DNA from: Vibrio cyclitrophicus | Lineage (GTDB): Bacteria > Pseudomonadota > Gammaproteobacteria > Enterobacterales > Vibrionaceae | Length of the DNA stretch: 64,000 bases | Direction of reading: 5' to 3' | Assembly: GCA_023206055.1 (NCBI GenBank) | Contig: CP065367.1 | Location: 558,001-622,000 of the forward strand | Shown here: positions 40,856-50,775 of the stretch, one piece after another | Layout: the number at the start of each line of letters is the position of its first letter | How positions within the stretch are numbered: the stretch's first letter is position 1 | Translations under genes and position numbers: made by a program | Notes under the pieces: model-generated | What the model was told of the DNA's origin: nothing | The model's input: only the letters and a program-made list of their open reading frames with translations | The model's database searches: none

Positions 40856-42231
40856 TACGCAGCAGTCCCAACTGGTGAAACAACAGCGTTTGATTCAACG
40901 GTCTTTTCAGCCTGCTCAGCAACAAGACCAATACCTTGTTTCTCAAGAATGTTGCGAATGTTTTCTGCTTGAGTGCTAAGAATGTTGTGCGCCAATAGAA
41001 GAGGCATTGCCGCAACCAGACCAAGTACCGTAGTTACAAGTGCCATCGAAATACCACCCGCCATTACTTTAGGGTCGCCATTACCAAACTGTGTGATCAC
41101 TTGGAATGTTTCGATCATGCCAGTTACTGTACCTAAAAGACCCAACATTGGTGCTAGTGCCGCCAATAGCTTGAGCATCGATAAGCCTTTCTCTAAGTGA
41201 GTCTGTTCATCAACAACCGCTTCTAAAAGTCGCAGCTCTAGAGCTTCAACCGTTTGGTTTTGTTCTTTGTTGTAAACCGCAAGAACACGGCCTAGTGGGT
41301 TATCACCCGCTTGCTCAGGGTTCTTAAGTTGCGCACGGATTTTCTGGCGTGCGATAGCTAGTGAAACACCACGAACCAATGCGATGATTAGACCAATAGC
41401 CAATAAGCCAAGAATCACTTTACCAACCACACCACCCGCTTGTAGACGGTCAGTTAGGCTTGGCGTCAGTGCTAATTGCTCTAGCATGAACCCGCGAGAA
41501 GGATCGACAACGACATTAGATACGTCACCATTCGCAAGTGAAGAAAGTGACGCTAACGTTGGACCATTTGATGGCTGTTTCAGATACGCAATTGCATCTT
41601 CACGCTGAGTGTTCCAGCTAACATAGCCTTGGTCTGTTACTAGGCCAATTGAACCTAAACGATAAGCGTCGACAGACTGTGTGTTGCCTTCGCCATTGAT
41701 GAATGCAATTTGAGATTTGCTAAGCTCTGAGCTTGCTTGGATCTGTTCCACCATGCTCATCCACAAACCAGAAAGTTGTGGCATTGATGGCAGTGATTTA
41801 GCATCGATAATTTGGTCAACGGTCGCTGTGTGCTCAGCGCGATCAACGCTGTTTACTGTTGAACTAAGCTCTGCGCCTAGTTCTTTCGCGTTTTGACGAA
41901 CGACACCGAACAACTCACCAAGGCTACCCGTTTCTAAACGCAGTTTTTCTTCTAAACGAGCAAGCTTGTTCTCGTTGTCGCTGAAGGTTTGAGTAAGAAC
42001 GTCTGTCGCGTTTTGAACCGATGTACGTTTCGCTTCAAGTTCTGATTTGATCGCTTTAAGCTCTTGCTCAGTCTTTTTAAAGTCAGCTTCACGAACTACG
42101 TTATGAGAAGCTTGAGTACGGTTCTCTGATTTTGCTTTGTTAACGAGCTGAGCCGTTGAATCGGAAGCTGAGAAAGCAGAAAATGAAAGTGATGTAATAC
42201 AAAGCAATGCTGCTAATGGTTTTAAGTTCAT
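40855..42231 (-). CDS. ttpC: TtpC-like MotA/TolQ/ExbB protein with periplasmic extension
   Basis: This 458-residue protein has a signal sequence, a long periplasmic coiled-coil region (about 35-150, ADFKKTEQELKAIKSELEAK) and a C-terminal MotA/TolQ/ExbB domain (LKLLAALAPMLGLLGTVTGMIETF, GISMALVTTVLGLVAAMPLLL). This is the hallmark of TtpC, the extra component needed by the TonB2 system of vibrios. It probably contacts the ExbB/ExbD/TonB complex. One-base overlaps link it to the genes on both sides. Confidence 0.88.
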   Translation of the reverse strand: MNLKPLAALLCITSLSFSAFSASDSTAQLVNKAKSENRTQASHNVVREADFKKTEQELKAIKSELEAKRTSVQNATDVLTQTFSDNENKLARLEEKLRLETGSLGELFGVVRQNAKELGAELSSTVNSVDRAEHTATVDQIIDAKSLPSMPQLSGLWMSMVEQIQASSELSKSQIAFINGEGNTQSVDAYRLGSIGLVTDQGYVSWNTQREDAIAYLKQPSNGPTLASLSSLANGDVSNVVVDPSRGFMLEQLALTPSLTDRLQAGGVVGKVILGLLAIGLIIALVRGVSLAIARQKIRAQLKNPEQAGDNPLGRVLAVYNKEQNQTVEALELRLLEAVVDEQTHLEKGLSMLKLLAALAPMLGLLGTVTGMIETFQVITQFGNGDPKVMAGGISMALVTTVLGLVAAMPLLLAHNILSTQAENIRNILEKQGIGLVAEQAEKTVESNAVVSPVGTAA

Positions 42232-43010
42232 TACTTAACCTCCGCAACAGTTAAAGAAACAGGTAAAGTAATCAAGCTTGGGGCTGCTTGTTGGTCAGCA
42301 ATATCGTACGCTTTATCTAGCTCTGACTTCATAGAAGAATCAAGTTCTTGCCATTGAGCTTCTGTTTGATTCCAAGCCCAGTATTGGCTGCCATTTAGGT
42401 TACGAGCAACTAAAGAGATACGACCTAAGTGCAGAACATCTGCCTCGATCGTTTTATCACTCGCCAATGCGACACGACCTTGGTACACACCTAGCTTGAT
42501 GCCGTAGTCCATCTCGATTTGGTATGCCTCTAGGATGCGACGGTATTTCTCTGCATCACTCACGTCAGCACGAGTCATCATTGTTTGTAGCTTTTCAACT
42601 CTTTCTAGACGCTGCTCTTTCTTAATCGGCACGTCTTTCTCTACTAACTGCTGAAGACCGTCGATCATTTGATACATCAATGGCACGACACCTTGTCGTG
42701 TGTATTTGATTTCTTCGATCTGCTCTTCAATGCTTTGAGCTTCTTGGTTTTGGCTCTCGACTAATGCAGCAAGGTGATCGTGATAGATTTCTAGGTTTTT
42801 CACTTCTTCTTGCAGACGCTCAATCTCAGCTTGCAGCATTAAAGTCGCTTGTGAGCTTTTATCAATAACCTTTTGGCTCGAAGCCGACGCGTTATTGGTC
42901 TTGTTTTGAATTGATTGAGCTTGATCCAAGCTGTTTGCCATAGAAGACGTTGCAACCAAACTGATGGCAAGCGCTAGGCTAGTTTTTAAAAGATTCATAA
43001 TTGTAGTCAT
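42231..43010 (-). CDS. DUF3450 periplasmic coiled-coil protein
   Basis: This 259-residue exported protein has a signal peptide (to SMA) and a long coiled coil (about 35-95, ATLMLQAEIERLQEEVKNLEIYHDHLAALVE). The body matches DUF3450 (RQGVVPLMYQMIDGLQQLVEKDVP, RRILEAYQIEMDYG). It is the first gene of the TonB operon, preceded by its own Fur box. DUF3450 members usually sit next to TtpC-type genes, so a structural role in that complex is likely. Confidence 0.85.
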   Translation of the reverse strand: MTTIMNLLKTSLALAISLVATSSMANSLDQAQSIQNKTNNASASSQKVIDKSSQATLMLQAEIERLQEEVKNLEIYHDHLAALVESQNQEAQSIEEQIEEIKYTRQGVVPLMYQMIDGLQQLVEKDVPIKKEQRLERVEKLQTMMTRADVSDAEKYRRILEAYQIEMDYGIKLGVYQGRVALASDKTIEADVLHLGRISLVARNLNGSQYWAWNQTEAQWQELDSSMKSELDKAYDIADQQAAPSLITLPVSLTVAEVK

Positions 43011-43042
43011 TTACTGTAGAAGAAGGTCAAATGAATTTTATT

Positions 43043-43067
43043 GATAAGCACTCTCATTATCATTAAA
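43043..43067. promoter_or_regulatory. Fur box of the TonB operon
   Basis: Read on the minus strand, TAATGATAATGAGAGTGCTTATC has strong GATAAT repeats ending in ATC. It lies about 35-60 bases upstream of the DUF3450 gene, so the operon has its own promoter separate from the receptor gene. Confidence 0.65.
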
Positions 43068-43176
43068 AGTCACTCGCATTACTAGGGATATTTTTACTGA
43101 ATAGCGGAATCACGAAAGGGGAAAGTCGAAACTTGCCCCTTAGTATTTAGGCTAACAATAGTACCCTACTAACAAA

Positions 43177-45297
43177 TTAGTATTTTACCTGTAAAGTCGC
43201 CATGTAGTTACGGCCTTCGCCAACAACTACGCTGCTTGTACTGCCACCTTCTAGGTAATCTGTATCAAACAAGTTTTCTACGTTGAAGCGAGCAACGAAA
43301 TCTAGTTTGTCATCGTACTTAATCGTATGTGAAACACCCATATCTACGCGAGTGTAAGCATCTTTCTTAAAAGTATTAGCGCTTTCTGTGTAACGCTCAC
43401 CTACATGGTAAACACCTAGATTTACATCAGTGCCATTGTTAAACGCATAAGTAGACCAAATGCTTGCTGTAAATTCAGGTACGTCTGCCGGTGTTTTACC
43501 TTCTAATTCAGGGTCGTTTTTGTATTCCGCATCAAGGAACATAGTCGATGCACTTAAAGACAATGCGTTAGTCAGGTAACCGGTCGCAGCTAATTCAACA
43601 CCTGTGTGAACCTGTTCACCAGCCTGCGTTGTACGAGTATCTGCACCGTTGTTGTTAGCAGGGTCGATATCTTCTGTTACTTGGATATTTGATTGAGTGA
43701 TCTGGAAAACTGCACCAGATACGAATAAACGTTCATCAAATAATTCCCATTTTGTACCTACTTCATACAAAGTACCTTTCTTAGCATCTTGAGACTGGCC
43801 GAAGTTAGCATCATCTTGGTCAGTGATTTCACCAACAGGTTCAAAACTTTCAGAATAAACAGTATAGATAGAACCATTTTCAGCAGGTGAATAAATCACA
43901 CCAAGTTTAGGTAAAACATTATTGAAGCTTTCTTCTTTACCTGAACTACTGATTGTTTTGTCGTAGGCAAAGCGTGCGCCAGCAAGTACTTGCCATTGCT
44001 CATTAAGCGTTACTAGATCTTGTAGGTAGAAACCATAGTGCTTGCTTTCTGAATGAGATAGCGAGTCATCGTTATGGTAGCTAATATCTGAAGGCATATC
44101 GAAGCCATTACCACAAGCCGTTACCGCTTCCGCTTCAGTTGCGCTTGAACATGCGTAATCTTGTGAGTAAAGCTGTTTATAGTCGTAGTGGAGGCCGTTA
44201 ACGCCAACAAGTACTCTATGATTTACGCCCAGAGCATCAAAGTCACCAGTAAAATCAACATAGGCAGTATCGAAAGTCCATTCATCATGACGATCCGATA
44301 CTTTGTAGCCGTATTCACTATTTGATGAGTTGAAGTCGACTTCATTGTCAGATTCTGTACGTTGACGCTCATAAAACTGACGACTAACACCTGATTTAAC
44401 AGACCATGTGTCATTTAGGTTTGCAGTTACTGCAACACCATAGTTTGCTACATCATTATCTGTTTGAGCAAAACGTTGATCAGTCACGGTATTAGGATCG
44501 ACAACTTTACCTGTCGTGGTATCTATTTCAGAACCATTATCTAGATCGCCTAGTTCTTGTGTTCTGTCGTAGTGTAAAGAAAGCATCACATCATCGTTAA
44601 TGTCGTAATCAACAAACAGACCACCAACGAAACGTTCTGTTTGTACATCCGTACCATCGAAACGTGTGCGATAAGAATCTTGATTCTCTTGCGATATGAT
44701 AGCTCGTGCTCGTAATGTTTGAGCTTCATTTAGCGAGCCACTCACATCCGCAACAGTACGCGTATAATTGTCAGAACCGATATCTTGGCTAACAGATACT
44801 TGTGTTTCATATGTTGGTTTTTTCGACACCATGTTAACTAGGCCACCAGGTGTTGATTCGCCGTAAAGAAGACCAGCAGGCCCCTTCAACACTTCAACAC
44901 GCTCTAGTAGTTCAACAGGTTGGCGGTAATGAGACCAGTGTTGAACGCCATCACGTAAGTAACTAGAGCCACTGTCTAGTTCAAAACCACGTAGGTTAAA
45001 ACGCTCACGGTTTGTAGATTTAGAACCGGCAGAGATAGACGCGTCGTTCTTTAGAACTTCACCTAACGTGCTAGCACGCTGTTCATCGATGATTTGCTCA
45101 TCGATTACTGAAACTTGTCCCGGAGTCTCTAATTGAGTCGCCTCCATGCGCATTGCTGTTGTATTTGTGTCGGCTTTGTAACCGTAGTCACGACCTTCAA
45201 CAACCATATGCTCGTCTGTTTTTGCTGTTTCTGCCAATACTGCTGGTGAAGCTAATACTGCGCCGATCACTAAAGCCAATGGGCTCTTTGAAAACAT
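43177..45297 (-). CDS. TonB-dependent siderophore receptor
   Basis: This 706-residue outer-membrane protein has a signal peptide (to VLA), a TonB box region (DEHMVVEG), a plug domain (TLGEVLKNDASISAG, RFNLRGFELDSGSSYLRDGV, RVEVLKGPAGLLYGESTPGGLVNMVSKKP) and a C-terminal beta-barrel ending in YMATLQVKY with the terminal aromatic. Its form fits the FhuE/FpvA-like siderophore receptors that take hydroxamate or mixed siderophores. The ligand is not assigned. It lacks the N-terminal STN signalling domain. It sits directly upstream of the TonB operon and has its own Fur box, suggesting they are induced together by iron starvation. Confidence 0.92.
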   Translation of the reverse strand: MFSKSPLALVIGAVLASPAVLAETAKTDEHMVVEGRDYGYKADTNTTAMRMEATQLETPGQVSVIDEQIIDEQRASTLGEVLKNDASISAGSKSTNRERFNLRGFELDSGSSYLRDGVQHWSHYRQPVELLERVEVLKGPAGLLYGESTPGGLVNMVSKKPTYETQVSVSQDIGSDNYTRTVADVSGSLNEAQTLRARAIISQENQDSYRTRFDGTDVQTERFVGGLFVDYDINDDVMLSLHYDRTQELGDLDNGSEIDTTTGKVVDPNTVTDQRFAQTDNDVANYGVAVTANLNDTWSVKSGVSRQFYERQRTESDNEVDFNSSNSEYGYKVSDRHDEWTFDTAYVDFTGDFDALGVNHRVLVGVNGLHYDYKQLYSQDYACSSATEAEAVTACGNGFDMPSDISYHNDDSLSHSESKHYGFYLQDLVTLNEQWQVLAGARFAYDKTISSSGKEESFNNVLPKLGVIYSPAENGSIYTVYSESFEPVGEITDQDDANFGQSQDAKKGTLYEVGTKWELFDERLFVSGAVFQITQSNIQVTEDIDPANNNGADTRTTQAGEQVHTGVELAATGYLTNALSLSASTMFLDAEYKNDPELEGKTPADVPEFTASIWSTYAFNNGTDVNLGVYHVGERYTESANTFKKDAYTRVDMGVSHTIKYDDKLDFVARFNVENLFDTDYLEGGSTSSVVVGEGRNYMATLQVKY

Positions 45298-45403
45298 GTC
45301 CTTTACTCCGTTTTTATTCTTTTAGACGAGCACTTTGTTATTTATTCGATGTGCTCGCTGAACCGTTTCCGGTACCACTGAATTATTCCGAGGGAGAATA
45401 TAA

Positions 45404-45420
45404 GTGATAACTATTACCAT
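45404..45420. promoter_or_regulatory. Fur box of the siderophore receptor gene
   Basis: GTGATAACTATTACCAT fits the GATAAT-A/T-ATTATC pattern at most positions. It lies about 110-125 bases upstream of the receptor ATG. Confidence 0.6.
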
Positions 45421-45732
45421 TTGCATTAAATTTACATTCTTTGCATTCGTAAAGGTTTGTAAAGGCATGTCGTTGCGTAATCTTTATAAAGTTAGATAAA
45501 ACCGATTCAATACAAACATTTAGAGAGCATTTAAGCGAAAAAATGGTTATCGCCGTCAAATCTTTTGAAACAGCGTTATTGGCTCGGTCTATTTATGAAG
45601 TGCAGATTGATAAGAAAATCATCTCTTCTTATTTATTACCTTTGAAACGACAGCTTTATGTATAAAACCCTCGATAAATGTAAATTTATGGTGAATTATT
45701 TTGTTTTATTTTGTTTACTTGCCGGAATTATC
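45421..45732. other. Divergent promoter region, no gene
   Basis: The interval between the receptor and the DAACS symporter gene is AT-rich and holds the Fur box on one side and a CRP site on the other. I see no coding frame or RNA gene between them. Confidence 0.4.
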
Positions 45733-45748
45733 AGTGATTTTGATCACA
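45733..45748. promoter_or_regulatory. CRP site upstream of the symporter gene
   Basis: AGTGATTTTGATCACA matches TGTGA-N6-TCACA with one mismatch. It lies about 110 bases upstream of the symporter ATG, fitting catabolite control of a carboxylate or amino acid carrier. Confidence 0.65.
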
Positions 45749-45856
45749 TCTATAATTCCAAACTCATTTTTTGTTTTTCGATTTGAACAACCGACTGCTA
45801 ATCTCCTGCTCACTTTGAAAAGGTATCAAAGTTATACATAATAAGGAGTGTTCTAA

Positions 45857-47161
45857 ATGAATACCAAGAAACCTATGTCTCTGACTGGTCGAGTAATCCT
45901 CGGTATGGTCGTAGGTATATTAACGGGATTTGCCATTCAATCCCTTTTTGCAGACAGCGGATTTGTTAACAACTACATCGTTAACGGACTCTTTGAAGTA
46001 GGCGGACAAATCTTTGTCGCCAGTTTAAAAATGCTTGTTGTGCCACTAGTCTTCGTTTCACTAGTGTGCGGTACAAGCTCTCTTAAAGACTTATCAACTC
46101 TTGGCCGTATGGGTGGCAAAACGCTTGCACTTTATATCGGTACTACAGCCGTTGCCATCACTCTAGCACTCTCTATTGGTAACCTGTTCCAACCTGGAGC
46201 TGGTGCCGATCTTACTGCTGCGAGCTCTTTCAAATCAGCTGATGCCCCTTCTCTGGGCCAAGTAATCATCGACATGTTCCCAACCAACCCTATTCAGGCG
46301 ATGGCTGAGGGCAAAACGTTACAAGTTATCGTATTTGCAGTGTTGTTTGGTATCGCAATCAGTGCGGCGGGTAAACCCGGAGAACGTATCGCTGCCGTTT
46401 TCTCTGATCTAAACGAAGTGATCATGAAGCTAGTTGCGCTACTAATGAACCTTGCTCCTTACGGCGTGTTCTTCTTAATGGCAAAACTGTTCTCTGGCCT
46501 TGGCTTGGGTGCGATTTGGAACCTAGCAGAATACTTCTTAGTACTTGCAGGTACCCTACTGTTACACGGCTTGGTGACTTACAGCGCAATGCTTAAAGGA
46601 TTCACAGGCCTTAGCCCAATCACGTTCCTACGTAAGATGGAAGATGCAATCATGTTTGCATTCTCAACAGCATCTTCAAACGCAACGATTCCAGTAACAA
46701 TGGAAACCGCGAAAAACCGCATGGGCGTAGACAACAAAGTGGCGTCTTTCACAGTACCACTAGGTGCGACTGTGAACATGGACGGTACTGCTATCATGCA
46801 AGGTGTTGCGACAGCGTTTATCGCGCAAGCGTACAACATTGACCTATCAATGGGTGATTACCTAATGGTTATCCTAACGGCGACACTGGCGTCTGTAGGT
46901 ACTGCAGGTGTTCCTGGTGTGGGTCTTGTTATGCTAGCGATGGTATTGAACCAAGTTGGTCTACCGCTTGAAGGTATCGCTCTAATCATGGGTGTTGACC
47001 GTCTTCTTGATATGATTCGTACCGCTGTAAACATCACAGGTGATAGTGCCGTATCTATCATCGTTGCTAAGTCTGAAGGCGCTCTAGACGAGTCTCGCTT
47101 CAACGACCCAGCAGCAGGTGAGAAAGAAGAAGAAGTTAAGCTAGCTCGCCAACAGGCATAA
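45857..47161 (+). CDS. Dicarboxylate/amino acid:cation symporter (GltP/DctA family)
   Basis: This 434-residue membrane protein has the DAACS family features: MLVVPLVFVSLVCGTSSLKD, the serine-rich re-entrant loop FAFSTASSNATIPVTME, the sodium-binding NMDGTAI, the second hairpin ASVGTAGVPGVGLVML and DRLLDMIRTAVNITGD. It imports glutamate, aspartate or C4-dicarboxylates with Na+ or H+. The Arg in DMIRTAVN is a position that in known members distinguishes acidic amino acid from neutral substrates and supports an acidic substrate. The start follows AAGGAG. Confidence 0.92.
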   Translation: MNTKKPMSLTGRVILGMVVGILTGFAIQSLFADSGFVNNYIVNGLFEVGGQIFVASLKMLVVPLVFVSLVCGTSSLKDLSTLGRMGGKTLALYIGTTAVAITLALSIGNLFQPGAGADLTAASSFKSADAPSLGQVIIDMFPTNPIQAMAEGKTLQVIVFAVLFGIAISAAGKPGERIAAVFSDLNEVIMKLVALLMNLAPYGVFFLMAKLFSGLGLGAIWNLAEYFLVLAGTLLLHGLVTYSAMLKGFTGLSPITFLRKMEDAIMFAFSTASSNATIPVTMETAKNRMGVDNKVASFTVPLGATVNMDGTAIMQGVATAFIAQAYNIDLSMGDYLMVILTATLASVGTAGVPGVGLVMLAMVLNQVGLPLEGIALIMGVDRLLDMIRTAVNITGDSAVSIIVAKSEGALDESRFNDPAAGEKEEEVKLARQQA

Positions 47162-47241
47162 TCTCGCTTATCTGACGCTCTTGCCTTCGAGCTAAGGTGT
47201 AATTAATGGCTACACCTTAACTCAAAAAAGCGCATAAACAG

Positions 47242-47269
47242 AAACGCCACTGCAGATGCAGTGGCGTTT
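47242..47269 (+). terminator. Terminator of the symporter gene
   Basis: AAACGCCACTGCA and TGCAGTGGCGTTT form a perfect 13-bp stem with a GA loop and T run. Confidence 0.93.
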
Positions 47270-47333
47270 TTTTATTGAGTATCGTTTTTGAATTCGTATT
47301 CGGTATTAACTATCTCTAGAAAAAGTACTTAAG

Positions 47334-48719
47334 TTAATCGCCGATTGGAAACATCAAATTCACCCTCAGTCCCCCACTTTCTCTATTCTCAGCAGTGACA
47401 TGTCCATTCATCACACCCATCGCTTCCTTAACAATCGCAAGGCCTAGACCGTAACCACCAGACTGTTTGTCTCGGGCTGATTCTATTCGTGTAAACGGGT
47501 CGAATATACCTGCAATCTTGTTATCAGGAATACCATCACCATCATCTTCTACAGATATGACACTGTAACGTTTATCTAATAGCTGTTCGTACGTTGTCAC
47601 GACAACATGAGCGTTCTCACCCGCGTATTTAATGGCATTACCGACCAAGTTACCAATGACTCGAAGCAGTAGCCTCTCATCAACGTTCACCATTGATGTC
47701 GGTGTCTCTAGAGAGCCAATCAAAGTTTGATTCGGTTTTAAATCGTTTTGCATCTGTGCGATCAACATCGAACAATAGTGCTCAAGGTGCATAAAGCTTA
47801 ACTTGGAGTCATAACGAGAGGTTTCTAAGCGGCTGAATTCAAGTATCTCACCCACCAGCTTGTTCATCTCTTCTGTTTCACTTTCCATTCGTTCTAGCAA
47901 ACCAATACTTTTATCATCAACCTTTCTGCGCAGCAGGTGTAGTGCGAGGTTTTGCCTTGCTAATGGCGTTCTTAACTCATGTGACACATCACGAATCAAA
48001 CGACGTTGTTTTTCAGCCAGAGATTTAATCTCAGAGGTCATATGATCAAAGTCCACTGCGAGTTCATTAAACTCTCGTGTGTTGGATTTCAATTCAGAGA
48101 CGACTTGTACCGAGAAGTCACCTTCCGCTAAACGTCGACTCGCTTCTCGCAAACGATCCAAAGGTTGTTGTAGCCTACGCGCCATAATTAAAGAGAACAA
48201 AGACAGGATGATAAAAGCGATGAATACCTTCATCAAAGACGAGTACAAACCAAACGACTTTGCGGGATGGAACCGGTGCGGCAATTGAATAACCAAGCTA
48301 TTACTATTTTCTAGAGGTAGGCCAAAGATCGGCCGATTCACAACGGCATCCAATTGATGATCTAACGTTCTTAAGAAACGTAACTTGAACTCAAAGTGAG
48401 GATGCATGTGTCGATGTGTCAGCGGATGATTATCTTTGTCTAAAACAAATAAATAATACTGCTGAGCATTGGCCCAATCAGCCAGCTCATCCATGTCGCC
48501 ATCTTCGATTAATACATTGGCTTGATAAGCGAGGTCCAACATTTCTTGTTTAACAGAATCAGGCACCTTGAGTAATGCCTTCATCAACGCCTTCTCTGCA
48601 ACGGCTTGAAAAATGAAGATACTGACAAGGATAATCGTCAAATATGAGAAAAGTTGGAATGTTAGTCCATCTTTGCGCTTAGCAATGAAATCTGGGCAGC
48701 GTATCAACTTTATACTCAT
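47334..48719 (-). CDS. Sensor histidine kinase with His-rich periplasmic loop
   Basis: This 461-residue kinase has two transmembrane segments (about 22-42 and 162-180) enclosing a periplasmic domain, then HAMP, HisKA with RDVSHELRTPLARQNL (phospho-His247), and HATPase motifs NLVGNAIKYA, EDDGDGIPD, FDPFTRIESAR and GGYGLGLAIVK. The periplasmic loop contains the cluster THRHMHPHF (101-109), suggesting metal or pH sensing. It is of the CpxA-like class. It overlaps the response-regulator gene by four bases and lies near Fur-box iron genes. The signal is unknown. Confidence 0.92.
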   Translation of the reverse strand: MSIKLIRCPDFIAKRKDGLTFQLFSYLTIILVSIFIFQAVAEKALMKALLKVPDSVKQEMLDLAYQANVLIEDGDMDELADWANAQQYYLFVLDKDNHPLTHRHMHPHFEFKLRFLRTLDHQLDAVVNRPIFGLPLENSNSLVIQLPHRFHPAKSFGLYSSLMKVFIAFIILSLFSLIMARRLQQPLDRLREASRRLAEGDFSVQVVSELKSNTREFNELAVDFDHMTSEIKSLAEKQRRLIRDVSHELRTPLARQNLALHLLRRKVDDKSIGLLERMESETEEMNKLVGEILEFSRLETSRYDSKLSFMHLEHYCSMLIAQMQNDLKPNQTLIGSLETPTSMVNVDERLLLRVIGNLVGNAIKYAGENAHVVVTTYEQLLDKRYSVISVEDDGDGIPDNKIAGIFDPFTRIESARDKQSGGYGLGLAIVKEAMGVMNGHVTAENRESGGLRVNLMFPIGD

Positions 48720-49384
48720 GCACCTACCGACTCTAGATAACTGTAACCTTTACCACGAACGGTTTTAATATGTTGCTTAGACAAACCAGCCTGAACAAGC
48801 TTTCTGCGTATATTACTGATATGCATATCTAAATTTCGATCGAAAGGACACAGTTCTTTCTTGAGCACATGGATTTGCAGATCAGATTTGGATACAACAA
48901 TACCGTCATTTTTGACCAAATAGTCAAGCAAGTCTTTTTCAGTACCGGTTAATGGCAAACGAGAGAGTTGCTCGCACAAGCCTTGATTTGATGAAGCCAT
49001 TGACTGTCTTTGACGCTCAAACCCAACTCGTCGCAAGATCACTTTAATCCGAGTTAGAAGTTCAGGTACATTGAAAGGCTTTGCGATGTACTGATCTGCA
49101 CCCGCTTGATAGCCATCTAGCATAGAGGCATCGTCATTAAGCGCGGTTAGCATAAGGATAGGAGTAGCAAAACGCTGACAAATACGTCTTGCTACTTGAA
49201 AGCCACTTAAATTGGGGAGCATCACATCGAGTAAAACCAAATCAACAGGATTCGATTGAATAAACTCTAGAGCGGACTCACCGCAATGAACAGTATCAAC
49301 GAGATACCCCTCATTTTCTAACACTTCACCCAATAATTCACACAACTGAATATCATCATCAACAACTAAAACGCGCGACATCAT
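48716..49384 (-). CDS. OmpR-family response regulator
   Basis: This 222-residue regulator has a receiver domain with DDD at 9-11, phospho-acceptor Asp53 (LVLLDVMLP), Thr80 and Lys102 (IAKPF), and a C-terminal winged helix (LPLTGTEKDLLDYLVKNDG, NLDMHISNIRRKL, IKTVRGKGYSYL). It is cognate to the overlapping kinase gene. A start one codon later (49381) is equally likely. The upstream bases include AT-rich ATAAT/ATTAT runs that resemble a weak Fur box, but I do not call one. Confidence 0.92.
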   Translation of the reverse strand: MMSRVLVVDDDIQLCELLGEVLENEGYLVDTVHCGESALEFIQSNPVDLVLLDVMLPNLSGFQVARRICQRFATPILMLTALNDDASMLDGYQAGADQYIAKPFNVPELLTRIKVILRRVGFERQRQSMASSNQGLCEQLSRLPLTGTEKDLLDYLVKNDGIVVSKSDLQIHVLKKELCPFDRNLDMHISNIRRKLVQAGLSKQHIKTVRGKGYSYLESVGA

Positions 49385-49461
49385 ACAAACCGATAAATAA
49401 TAATAGTTTGCATTTTAATTATCGTTATTATTGATTTCAATTATAAAATGAGAGATTAACC

Positions 49462-49935
49462 CTAAAGAAGGAAATCTTTTTCAATCGGTACAAATTTTGA
49501 GGCAGAATCGATAAGATTTTGAGCAGTTAATCCCGGAACACCGTACACCTCGACAGGCTTACCAAAACGTTCCTTGATTCGCTCTACGAGGATTTCAAAA
49601 TCACCGTCTCCAGATACCAGAACGATCGTATCAACCGTTTCCGCAAGTTCTATAGCATCCAAAGCGATGCCTACATCCCAGTCACCTTTTGCACTGCCGT
49701 CTCGGCGTTGGATAAATGGTTTCAGTTTCACGTTAAAGCCGACACCGCGAAGGATATGGTGAAATTGGCGCTGTTTAGGATCTTGGCTAGAGATTGCGTA
49801 AGCATTAGCGGCAACAACGTTACGCCCTTCCGTGGCAACATACCAAAACTGGTTATAGTCGAAGTTAGAACGGTATTTATCGCGTGTCGTGTAGTAAACG
49901 TTCTGGACGTCGACCAAAATTGCTATGTTTTCCAT
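49462..49935 (-). CDS. NYN-domain protein (LabA/DUF88 family)
   Basis: This 157-residue protein is a single NYN domain of PIN-like fold. Acidic residues are at AILVDVQNVYY (Asp8), KGDWDVGIALDAIE and VLVSGDGDFEILVERI, matching the metal-binding positions of this RNase-like family. It may act on RNA. No partner gene is linked. Confidence 0.87.
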   Translation of the reverse strand: MENIAILVDVQNVYYTTRDKYRSNFDYNQFWYVATEGRNVVAANAYAISSQDPKQRQFHHILRGVGFNVKLKPFIQRRDGSAKGDWDVGIALDAIELAETVDTIVLVSGDGDFEILVERIKERFGKPVEVYGVPGLTAQNLIDSASKFVPIEKDFLL

Positions 49936-50202
49936 AAATTCATACCTTTAGATTTTCCGTATACCCTATTCTATTCAATTGTAAAATGCGAGTCGCTTTA
50001 CTCAATAAAAAGTGAACCTGTCGGCTATCGTTAACGTAAATTTAATTATATTTAGTGGTGACCTAAGCACCTTTGGCGTAAACCTAACTATGCTTAATGT
50101 AAGTCGATTTGTTCTGCGGCTCTATGGCGCCTTGGTTCGTGAGCTTCATTCACGTCACAACTGAATCGTACTCAGGCTTAGCGAATTAAAAGGAGGTTGG
50201 CT

Positions 50203-50745
50203 ATGTTACACCGACAAACACACAAATCGTACATGAGTATGGACGTAACCAAAGCGGCACAAACAACCAATCGCTCGAGCGTTTGTTCCTTTGTATTAAA
50301 GTTTCTTACCATCAGCACGGTGTTAATTATGAGCTTAACCATCAAATCGGTACTCGCTTACCCAGCTTATTCTCATTCCAGTCCGCTGCCACACCGAAGC
50401 GTCATTTATTTCGCGCCAACAGAAGACTCCGTGGTCAAAGAGTTTCTTAATGAAGTCTTAGTCAACAACTGTCAACTGGACGAACGAGATGTAGTTATCA
50501 TGGTTATTGCAGAGAGTGGCTACACCGTACCCACTTGGTTAGAAGAAGAGTTCAACTTAGAGGCTGTAACCAGCGTTTATGAGATCCCAAAAGGGTCACA
50601 CACCGCGGTATTGATTGGTAAAGATGGAAAAGAGAAGCACAGATGGAATGGCAAGACAGATTGGCAGAAAATCACCAATATCATCGACGAAATGCCAATG
50701 CGCCAACAAGAAATGCAGCGACAAAGTAGCCGCTGCAGTATTTAA
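50203..50745 (+). CDS. DUF4174 exported protein
   Basis: The ATG at 50203 follows a strong AAGGAGG and is preferred to an in-frame TTG six bases earlier. The 180-residue product has a long N-terminal region, then a hydrophobic signal or anchor (VLKFLTISTVLIMSLTIKSVLA) and a DUF4174 domain with a thioredoxin-like look (SVIYFAPTEDS, then HTAVLIGKDGKEKHRWNGKTDW). The family lacks the thioredoxin CXXC and its function is unknown. Confidence 0.82.
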   Translation: MLHRQTHKSYMSMDVTKAAQTTNRSSVCSFVLKFLTISTVLIMSLTIKSVLAYPAYSHSSPLPHRSVIYFAPTEDSVVKEFLNEVLVNNCQLDERDVVIMVIAESGYTVPTWLEEEFNLEAVTSVYEIPKGSHTAVLIGKDGKEKHRWNGKTDWQKITNIIDEMPMRQQEMQRQSSRCSI

Positions 50746-50775
50746 CTCTATACAAATCGATTAAATGTGACTCGG

